Below, in pieces: positions 5,677-11,170 of a DNA stretch of 11,170 nt. The stretch spans positions 6,530 through 17,699 of the forward strand of contig DFXC01000196.1 of NCBI GenBank assembly GCA_002383105.1, in the 5' to 3' direction. This DNA is from Hyphomicrobiaceae bacterium UBA4118 (GTDB taxonomy: Bacteria; Pseudomonadota; Alphaproteobacteria; Rhizobiales; Methyloligellaceae). The position numbers and the translations under genes are program-made. The notes under the pieces were generated by a model, which saw only the letters and a list, made by a program, of their open reading frames with translations, was not told where the DNA came from and made no database searches. Numbering within the stretch: position 1 is the stretch's first letter; each line of letters begins with the position of its first letter.

Positions 5677-7102
5677 CGTTTGCGCTCGCGAAGTAGTTGC
5701 CGTGGAAATGGAAAGGGATGGCGTGTGGGGCTTCGGCGCGGGCCTTCTCCGTCAGCGAGGAGGCGTCGAGCACGAGCAGGAAGGACACGTCCTTCTTGAT
5801 ATCGAGCACGACCGACAAGAGCACGCCATCGTCTTCGGCTTTCGCCGACGGGGCGGGAACGAAGACAGGCTCTCCGGGATAAACCCCATCCTCGTACCAG
5901 CGCGCGACGTCGCCGGTCTTAGTATCGACCTTGACGATCGAGTCGAGAAAGTCGCCGGGGGACCGGATGCCCGTTCCCCAGACATAGCGATAGGGCTTGC
6001 CGGCGTGAGCTTCATAGTTGATGCGGGGCAATTCCAGCGAAACGGGCGCAAGGGTCTCGCGTGTGACGTCGACATCGGCACCGAGCGTCATGCGAAAGCG
6101 CGTGAGCGTGCCGGTCGCATCGATCGGCGTGCCGGCGCGGAGCCGCGCCAGATAAAGCTCCTCGATGATCCTGGCATCGGAATAGGCGATCATGTCGATG
6201 ACGATACCGTCCCCGTCCTCGAAGGCGTTGACGTGATGGAAGGCGAAGGCGGCCTCGCCGCGCGCGGTCGCCACGATCTCTCCGCTCTCCTTGTCGACCA
6301 CGTGGAACCGCAGCCCGCGCTCCGGCTCCCAGCGATAATTCTGGATGAAGGGCTTGCCTGACAGCTTCAGATCGAGAGCGCTGACGGTCAGAGGAAACTC
6401 AACGAGAACGAGATAGCGCTCGGTCATGGCAAAGCTGTGCATGTAAGCGGGGCGATCGACCGGGAGTTCGGCGATCTGGGCTTGGGCGCCGTCATCCGCC
6501 ACGCCGAACAGGCGATAGCGGCTCTGCAGGCCGAACTCGACCATGTAGCTGTAATGGCGCTTCCGTGCTGCGTCGTAATGCGGATGCGCGATGGAGACCT
6601 GACCGCGCAGCGGCGGCTGATAGTCGAAGACGCCGAGCGTCGCCAGCGTGCCGGGGGCGAAGCGCATGGGCATCGTCGTCTCGGTGAAGGCAACGGTCTC
6701 CCCGCCTGCGCCGACGACGTTGACGTTGCAATTATCGGTGAGCTTGGGATCGAAGATCGCGGCCACGCGGCCGAACAGGGTGCGGCAGGGATCGGTAGCA
6801 AATTCGGCGTAAGTAATCTTGCCGGTCTCCGCGGCGGCGGTGAACGCCTTGCTCATGAGGAAGCGGTTGGCGTAGGTCACGCGACCCCGCCCGAAGCCGA
6901 AGCGATGCAGCATGGCCAGCCCGTCGAACCAGTGATTATAGGTGCGCGTGCCCACCTCGAATTTGGAGGGGCCGGTGCGCAGCAGCGCGCCTTCGAGCCA
7001 GGCGGGCAGCTCGCCGCGGACCGGCAGCGTGACCGGCTCGAGGATCTCACGCGTCAGCGAGCGGAATCCGGCGCCGTAGGGGAAGGAGGTCTTGTCCAGC
7101 AT
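5654..7102 (-). CDS. Carotenoid cleavage oxygenase (RPE65/BCO family)
   Basis: A non-haem iron enzyme that splits double bonds in carotenoids, apocarotenoids or stilbene-like compounds. Of 482 aa, the four iron-binding histidines can be assigned by motif: H173 (IAHPHYD), H222 (YMHSFAMTERY), H289 (FAFHHVNAFED) and H467 (IPFHFHGNYF). GPSKFEVGTRTYNHWFDGLAMLH (44-66) and EPVFVPAPSAKAEDDGVLLSVV (411-432) are typical of the branch close to animal beta-carotene oxygenases, so cleavage of a carotenoid to retinal-like products is plausible but unproven. No carotenoid synthesis gene is in the window. I chose the ATG at 7102; a TTG 18 bases upstream is in frame but less likely. No signal peptide is seen. 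The stop lies inside the convergent membrane protein gene. Confidence 0.93.
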   Translation of the reverse strand: MLDKTSFPYGAGFRSLTREILEPVTLPVRGELPAWLEGALLRTGPSKFEVGTRTYNHWFDGLAMLHRFGFGRGRVTYANRFLMSKAFTAAAETGKITYAEFATDPCRTLFGRVAAIFDPKLTDNCNVNVVGAGGETVAFTETTMPMRFAPGTLATLGVFDYQPPLRGQVSIAHPHYDAARKRHYSYMVEFGLQSRYRLFGVADDGAQAQIAELPVDRPAYMHSFAMTERYLVLVEFPLTVSALDLKLSGKPFIQNYRWEPERGLRFHVVDKESGEIVATARGEAAFAFHHVNAFEDGDGIVIDMIAYSDARIIEELYLARLRAGTPIDATGTLTRFRMTLGADVDVTRETLAPVSLELPRINYEAHAGKPYRYVWGTGIRSPGDFLDSIVKVDTKTGDVARWYEDGVYPGEPVFVPAPSAKAEDDGVLLSVVLDIKKDVSFLLVLDASSLTEKARAEAPHAIPFHFHGNYFASANVSKGGRE

Positions 7103-7167
7103 CGCAGTTACTCTCTTCAATGCGAGATGCGCACGAGAGTTTCTTACACTGAAGTAAACATATCATC

Positions 7168-7255
7168 GTCATGGCCGGGCTTGTCCCGGCCATCCACGTC
7201 TTTCAACTGTTTGACTCGAGAATTCGTGGATGCCCGGCGCAAGGCCGGGCATGAC
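7168..7255. repeat. Composite double-hairpin repeat, copy D (upstream of the carotenoid oxygenase)
   Basis: An 88-bp element bounded by GTCAT and ATGAC. It has perfect hairpins ATGGCCGGG/CCCGGCCAT (7171-7193) and ATGCCCGGC/GCCGGGCAT (7230-7252), with an inner inverted pair ATCCACG/CGTGGAT (7192-7198 and 7225-7231). It fills half of the 176-bp gap between the amidase and carotenoid oxygenase genes, which may therefore be separate transcripts. Confidence 0.8.
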
Positions 7256-7278
7256 GAGTGTGTTGTTGCGGAAGCAGG

Positions 7279-8487
7279 CTAAATAGAAGTCGCCAGGAGT
7301 GGCCCAAGTTTAACGGCGAGATCGAGCAGGGCCTCGTCGCCGCCTTGCCAGCCGATGAAGGAGAGGCCGACCGGGCAGCCGGCGGCCTCGGCGGCAGGTA
7401 TCGAGATTTGCGGCAGGCCGGCATGGCCGGCAAGGCAGGTGCTTTGCAGCGTGAGGGTGCGGAATTCCGCGGTCGAAGCCCCATCGGGAATGTCGCGCTC
7501 GGGCGGCGGTGTTGGCGTCGTCGGCAGTACGATGACGGTTCCCGGCCGAGCGATTCCGAGCAGGCGCTCGGCGATCTCAGCGCGCAAGGCCCGCGCCGCC
7601 TCGACCTCTTGATAGGTGATCGCGGCGGCCATCTCGAAGCGCTCCCTGATGCCCGGTTCGAGATCGACGTTATGGGATTGGACGAAGGGAAGCAGCGTCG
7701 ATTGGATCTCGAAGCCCTGGATGACGCGGAACGCATCGCGCCAGTCGTCGATATCGTCTCCCGCGACGATCTTTCGCTCGGGCTGCGGCAGCGCGCGACC
7801 GATCCGCGAGAACACCTCCCAGAGTGCGGCGTCCTTGCTCACCTCGGCGCGCGAGAAGATGTCCTCGGCGAGGATGAGGCGTTTGATATCCGCGTCGACG
7901 CAGGCGCCTTCGAGCAACACATGGCCGATCTTGCGGAAGAGCTCGGCATCACGCGCGAGAAAGCCGATCGTGTCGTAGCTTGGCGCCATGGGGGTGGCGC
8001 CGGCAATATCGATGCGCCCGAAAGTGGGCCTCAAGCCATAGAGCCCAGAGAACGACGCCGGCACGCGGATCGAGCCGCCGGTATCGCTGCCGAGGGCAAA
8101 GTCGCACATGGAGGCCGCCACGGCGGCCGCGGAGCCGCAAGAGGAGCCGCCGGTCACGTGCTTCGGCGCGCGCGTGTTCACCGGCGTGCCGTAATGGGCG
8201 TTGGTGCCGAGCACGCTGTAGAAGAACTCATCGCAGATGGTGATGCCGGTGCATGAGGCACCCGTTGCGAGCAGGCGTTCGATTACGGGCGCCGTCTCCT
8301 GCGCCGGAGTCGCATGGGCGTAGAAATCGGGGTTGCCGTTAGAGACCTTGCGGCCACGAATAGCGAACAGGTCCTTGACCATGAAGGTGAGCCCCGCCAG
8401 CGGCCCGGACTTCGCGCACGGCAGGGGCTTCTTCAATGTGTGCGGGACGAGGGCGCCGGCAGTGTCAGCGGACGGGACGGAGATCAT
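7279..8487 (-). CDS. Amidase-signature family amidase (AMI1-like)
   Basis: An amide hydrolase using a Ser-cisSer-Lys triad. All three residues are visible: K38 (FMVKDLF), S115 (TGGSSCGSAAA) and nucleophile S139 (DTGGSIRVPAS), with the family spacing. The 402-aa length and the segment PLAGLTFMVKDLFAIRG through NAHYGTPVNTRAP resemble the short plant-type indole-3-acetamide hydrolases (AMI1) more than the 470-500 aa GatA-type proteins. No gatB or gatC is nearby, so a transamidosome role is unlikely. The substrate is unknown; indole-acetamide is only a guess. It is transcribed toward the carotenoid oxygenase but separated by 176 bp and a repeat. It is divergent from the MFS gene, with an extended -10 promoter upstream. 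No signal peptide, so likely cytoplasmic. Confidence 0.92.
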   Translation of the reverse strand: MISVPSADTAGALVPHTLKKPLPCAKSGPLAGLTFMVKDLFAIRGRKVSNGNPDFYAHATPAQETAPVIERLLATGASCTGITICDEFFYSVLGTNAHYGTPVNTRAPKHVTGGSSCGSAAAVAASMCDFALGSDTGGSIRVPASFSGLYGLRPTFGRIDIAGATPMAPSYDTIGFLARDAELFRKIGHVLLEGACVDADIKRLILAEDIFSRAEVSKDAALWEVFSRIGRALPQPERKIVAGDDIDDWRDAFRVIQGFEIQSTLLPFVQSHNVDLEPGIRERFEMAAAITYQEVEAARALRAEIAERLLGIARPGTVIVLPTTPTPPPERDIPDGASTAEFRTLTLQSTCLAGHAGLPQISIPAAEAAGCPVGLSFIGWQGGDEALLDLAVKLGPLLATSI

Positions 8488-8543
8488 GGTGCTCTCGCTT
8501 ACGATGTTTCGATGGCGCGCCGGTGAACTTGGGCAAGGAAGGC

Positions 8544-8570
8544 CTTATAACAGCGGTGGCGACCCCTCAA
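8544..8570 (-). promoter_or_regulatory. Probable extended -10 promoter for the amidase gene
   Basis: Read on the minus strand, TTGAGG (8570-8565) is followed after 15 bases by TATAAG (8549-8544), and a TG one base before the -10 makes an extended -10 (TGTTATAAG). Transcription would start near 8537, leaving a leader of about 50 bases. It lies in the 105-bp divergent gap. Confidence 0.4.
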
Positions 8571-8592
8571 CGATTGAAAGCGGCAGGCGCCT

Positions 8593-9786
8593 GTGCGAGC
8601 GGACGAAAGAAGAGGGCGGAGCCTGCCGCGGACGGTGTGGGCGCTGGGACTCACGTCGCTCTTCATGGACACGTCTTCGGAGCTGATCCATGGTCTGCTG
8701 CCGCTGTTCCTCGTGCTCAATCTCGGCGCGAGTGCCGCGGTGCTTGGCCTGGTGGAAGGTGTCGCCGAAGCGACGGCACAGATTACGCGCGTGTTCTCGG
8801 GCTTGCTGTCCGACAGGCTTGGACGGCGCAAGGCGTTGACCGTAGCGGGCTATGGCCTCGCGGCGATCACCAAGCCGCTGTTTCCGCTCGCTAATTCTGT
8901 CGGCCTCGTGCTCTTTGCCCGCTTCGTCGACCGCATCGGCAAGGGCATCCGCGGCGCGCCGCGCGACGCGCTGATCGCCGACGTAACGCCTGCCGACGAA
9001 AGAGGCGCGGCTTTTGGCTTGCGCCAGTCCCTCGATACGGTGGGCGCTACGATCGGCCCGGCCACGGCGATCGGCCTCATGTATCTCTTCAACGATGACA
9101 TCCGCACCGTTCTCTGGTTCGCGGTGATACCGGCTGCCATCGCTGTCGGCATTCTCGTGTTCGGTGTCAGAGAGCCTGCGCATTCGCCAGGGCACGCTCC
9201 CGCCCCGATCCAGGCAAAGGAAATCGCGTTGCTCAGCCGTTCTTATTGGCTGGTCGTCGCGGCAGGTGCCATCTTTACGCTGGCGCGGTTCAGCGAGGCC
9301 TTCCTGGTCATTCGCGCCCACGATGGAGGTCTGGCCACCGCGTGGACCCCGGCGGTCATTGCCGTGATGAGCCTCGTCTATGCCGCCAGCGCCTATCCGG
9401 CCGGACGGTGGCAGGACAGGATCGGAGCCAAACCCCTCCTCCTGCTCGGCCTGCTCGTGCTCGTCGCCGCCGACCTCTTGCTCGCGTTCGGACAGTCGCT
9501 CCTTGCGCTGTTCGCCGGCATTGCGCTGTGGGGACTGCATATGGGACTGACCCAGGGTGTTCTCGCCGCTCTGGTTGCGGCGTCGGCGCCGTCACGCTTG
9601 CGCGGAACGGCCTTTGGTCTGTTCGGCCTCGTCACCGGGCTGTTCACTCTCATCGCCAGCGTGCTCGCCGGTGTGCTGTGGACGGCAATCGGTCCCGCCG
9701 CGACCTTTGCCGCCGGGGCCGGCTTTGCCGCCGCAGCCTGCCTTGCCTTCCTCTTGCTGCGGGAGGACCGGGCCGTCCCTGCTTGA
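8593..9786 (+). CDS. MFS transporter, 12-TM type
   Basis: The 397-aa protein is almost wholly hydrophobic and has the major facilitator layout. MFS loop 2-3 motif A appears as SGLLSDRLGRRKAL (68-81), followed by ARFVDRIGKGIRGAPRDALIAD (109-130) and AAFGLRQSLDTVGATIGP (139-156). The pattern FMDTSSELIHGLLPLFL (24-40) defines a widespread group of uncharacterised permeases. The substrate is not deducible; drug or metabolite efflux is only a guess. The GTG start has a weak AGG site 5 bases upstream; the next in-frame ATG (residue 25) would remove part of helix 1. It precedes dapF by 62 bp, so the two may be co-transcribed, although no functional link is evident. Confidence 0.92.
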   Translation: MRADERRGRSLPRTVWALGLTSLFMDTSSELIHGLLPLFLVLNLGASAAVLGLVEGVAEATAQITRVFSGLLSDRLGRRKALTVAGYGLAAITKPLFPLANSVGLVLFARFVDRIGKGIRGAPRDALIADVTPADERGAAFGLRQSLDTVGATIGPATAIGLMYLFNDDIRTVLWFAVIPAAIAVGILVFGVREPAHSPGHAPAPIQAKEIALLSRSYWLVVAAGAIFTLARFSEAFLVIRAHDGGLATAWTPAVIAVMSLVYAASAYPAGRWQDRIGAKPLLLLGLLVLVAADLLLAFGQSLLALFAGIALWGLHMGLTQGVLAALVAASAPSRLRGTAFGLFGLVTGLFTLIASVLAGVLWTAIGPAATFAAGAGFAAAACLAFLLLREDRAVPA

Positions 9787-9848
9787 ATCTGGCCCGCCCG
9801 CTCCTTTCATTGTTCCCATCGGCCAAGTCTGGCGGGTAAGAAAGGCCC

Positions 9849-10718
9849 ATGACCGGCACCGCAACCATAGGCTTCCGCAAGATGAACGGGCTCGGCAACG
9901 ACTTCGTCGTGATCGACGCGCGTTCGCGCGCCCTTGGTCTTGGATCTGACGTGGTTCGTGCCATCGCCGACCGGAAAGAGGGCATCGGCTGCGATCAGAT
10001 CATCGCGCTCGAGCCGTCGCGCAAGGCAGACGTGTTCATGCGCATCTGGAACGCCGATGGCGGCGAGGTCGGCGCCTGCGGCAACGCGGCGCGCTGCGTG
10101 GCGGCGCTGGTCGCTGCCGAGCGTGGAGAGCCCAAGATCAGCATCGAGACCGAGAGCGCGGTGCTCGGCGCCACCGTCAATGGCGACGGCAGCGTCACCG
10201 TCGATATGGGCAGCCCCCGCTTTGTCTGGGACGAGATCCCGCTGTCAGAGCCCTTCCACGATACGCGGCGGATCGAGCTGCAAGTGGGCCCCATCGACGC
10301 TCCGGTGCTGCATACGCCCTCGGTGGTGAATGTCGGCAACCCGCATTGCCTTTTCTTTGTGGACGATGTGGTCGCGCACGATCTTGCCCGCTTCGGCCCG
10401 ATGCTGGAGCATCATCCGCTCTTCCCCGAGCGCGCCAATATCTCGCTTGTTCAGGTTACCGGCCCCGACGCGCTGATAGTTCGCACCTGGGAGCGGGGGG
10501 CCGGGCTTACGCGCGCCTGCGGCACCGCGGCGTGTGCCGCTGCCGTTGCCGCCGCGCGGCGCGAGCTTGTGGGACGCAAAGTGAGGGTCAGCCTGCCCGG
10601 CGGCGATCTCAACATCGAATGGCGGGAGAGCGACGGCCATATCCTCATGACCGGCCCCTACGCGCTCGACTTCGAAGGCACGCTGCCCGCCGCGCTCTTC
10701 CGGCCGGCCGGAGTTTGA
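9849..10718 (+). CDS. dapF: Diaminopimelate epimerase DapF
   Basis: DapF interconverts LL- and meso-diaminopimelate in the cytoplasm, the last step before lysine and the peptidoglycan cross-link residue. It is a cofactor-free two-cysteine racemase. Both catalytic cysteines are visible: C77 in GACGNAARC and C224 in TRACGTAACA. Other signatures are FRKMNGLGNDFVVID (9-23), RIWNADGGEVGACGN (65-79), VVNVGNPHCLFF (159-170), ERANISLV (194-201) and RTWERGAG (212-219). The 289-aa length is normal. AAGAAAGG precedes the ATG at close spacing. In many Hyphomicrobiales dapF lies next to ffh and is followed by a tRNA methylthiotransferase gene and ftsY. Here it is 5 kb from ffh, and a damaged region follows it. 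Confidence 0.98.
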   Translation: MTGTATIGFRKMNGLGNDFVVIDARSRALGLGSDVVRAIADRKEGIGCDQIIALEPSRKADVFMRIWNADGGEVGACGNAARCVAALVAAERGEPKISIETESAVLGATVNGDGSVTVDMGSPRFVWDEIPLSEPFHDTRRIELQVGPIDAPVLHTPSVVNVGNPHCLFFVDDVVAHDLARFGPMLEHHPLFPERANISLVQVTGPDALIVRTWERGAGLTRACGTAACAAAVAAARRELVGRKVRVSLPGGDLNIEWRESDGHILMTGPYALDFEGTLPAALFRPAGV

Positions 10719-10728
10719 GTGCCGACAT

Positions 10729-10832
10729 CACCCCACCCGGCGCGCGGATCGCGCGCCGACCTCCCCATCAAGGGGAGGTATGGAGCCTGAGCGGTCGCCA
10801 CGGACTCCCATCCCTCCCTCTTGTGGGGAGGG
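10729..10832. repeat. Palindromic CTCCCC-type repeat with a broken mirrored copy
   Basis: The first unit has a CCCCACCCGG lead, a hairpin CGGCGCGC/GCGCGCCG (10738-10758) and a hairpin ACCTCCCC/GGGGAGGT with loop atcaa (10759-10779). A second copy in opposite orientation begins at 10812 with CCCTCCC/GGGAGGG (to 10832). Its next part, which should mirror the GC hairpin and the CCACCC lead, is replaced by G/C runs. This repeat type is common after genes in Hyphomicrobiales. It might also act as the dapF transcript end, although no T-tract is present. Confidence 0.65.
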
Positions 10833-10991
10833 CCGGGGGCCCCCGGGGGGGCCCCCGGGGGGGGGGGTGGGGGGGGGGGGGGGGGAGAAAAAACTCGACG
10901 CCCGCCCGACTCTCGCCCGCCGATGCCGCGCCACTCGCGCCCCCCGCCTCCGCCCCCCCCCCCCCCACCCCGCGGGCGGGGCCCCCCGCCA
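10833..10991. other. Homopolymer G/C zone, probable sequencing or assembly artefact
   Basis: Runs of 11 G (10857-10867) and 17 G (10869-10885), split by one T, are followed by GAAAAAA-type sequence and then a 14-C run (10953-10966) split from CCCC by one A. The G and C parts mirror each other. Nothing else in the window looks like this. Open frames through it read as poly-Pro and poly-Gly and are not genes. Confidence 0.7.
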
Positions 10992-11170
10992 CTGGGCGAC
11001 GGCAGTGAGCAACCGGCGCTCTTCCTGTCGAAGTCCGGGCGACGACTCTCGTCGTCTGACGTGCGTCGCCGACTGCAGACCTGGGCGCGCAACGCGTCGC
11101 TTGCAGCGGGCGTCTCACCGCATTGGTTGCGTCACAGCTTCGCGACCCATCTGCTCGAGGGCGGCGCCGA
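10992..11170 (+). CDS. Tyrosine recombinase (XerC/XerD type), partial
   Basis: A 59-residue stretch in one frame matches the C-terminal catalytic domain of Xer-like recombinases: [20 protein letters not shown], then [18 protein letters not shown], which holds the catalytic His-x-x-Arg (HWLR). The window ends before the second His and the nucleophilic Tyr, and the 5' side dissolves into the homopolymer zone, so both ends are missing. No start codon can be assigned. [13 protein letters not shown] resembles chromosomal XerC/D and some phage-type integrases, so I do not name it further. The several CGA arginine codons are mildly unlike the neighbours. It may come from another part of the genome, or another organism, through misassembly. 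Confidence 0.75.
   Translation, partial: MGDGSEQPALFLSKSGRRLSSSDVRRRLQTWARNASLAAGVSPHWLRHSFATHLLEGGA

Noticed and set aside
1697..7255. Repeats considered as a CRISPR array or as terminators
   Set aside because: The copies are far apart, variable in sequence and separated by genes, so there is no repeat-spacer pattern. None has a following T-tract.
8545..9540. 331-aa open frame on the minus strand opposite the MFS gene
   Set aside because: Its composition (Arg, Glu, Gln, His-rich) is that of an antisense membrane gene, and the plus-strand frame has a full MFS pattern.
10658..11118. Proline- and glycine-rich open frames across the homopolymer zone
   Set aside because: They exist only because G/C runs contain no stop codons; no conserved motif or start site supports them.

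Overview
The window looks like a chromosomal piece of a high-GC alphaproteobacterium, most likely Hyphomicrobiales (Rhizobiales). The evidence is the minus-strand translation/secretion operon ffh-rpsP-rimM-(NADAR)-trmD-rplS, the alphaproteobacterial style of its proteins (extended Ffh, S16 and L19), a nearby dapF, and many short composite hairpin repeats of the kind common between genes in that group. No RNA gene, CRISPR array or insertion sequence was found.

Layout. Positions 79-4792, minus strand: SRP GTPase Ffh, ribosomal protein S16, 16S processing factor RimM, a NADAR-domain (YbiA-like) protein, tRNA m1G37 methyltransferase TrmD and ribosomal protein L19. This is the classic growth-linked operon, with one foreign-looking member: the NADAR gene, bracketed by two hairpin repeats. 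L19 carries an unexpected C-terminal helix-hairpin-helix domain. Positions 4793-5169: a 377-bp divergent spacer with a hairpin repeat, a smaller hairpin and a 12-bp-arm inverted repeat beside a possible promoter. Positions 5170-5676, plus: an unrecognised small membrane protein whose end overlaps, tail to tail, a carotenoid cleavage oxygenase gene (5654-7102, minus). Upstream of that, on the same strand, is an amidase-signature enzyme (7279-8487). Positions 8593-9786, plus: an MFS exporter, followed by dapF (9849-10718), which makes meso-diaminopimelate for lysine and peptidoglycan.

The last 450 bases are different. After dapF comes a palindromic repeat whose second, mirrored copy breaks off into long G and C runs. 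These are followed by a 59-residue fragment of a tyrosine recombinase (XerC/XerD type) that runs off the window. I read the homopolymer zone as a probable sequencing or assembly artefact, so the recombinase fragment may not belong next to dapF.

How the genes work together: the minus-strand operon couples ribosome assembly (S16, L19, RimM), decoding fidelity (TrmD) and membrane targeting (Ffh). The carotenoid oxygenase, amidase, membrane protein and MFS genes look like an accessory block between ffh and dapF, with no obvious shared pathway. I found no clearly new multi-gene system. The most interesting leads are the repeat-bracketed NADAR gene, the L19-HhH fusion and the unexplained inverted repeat at 5004-5047.
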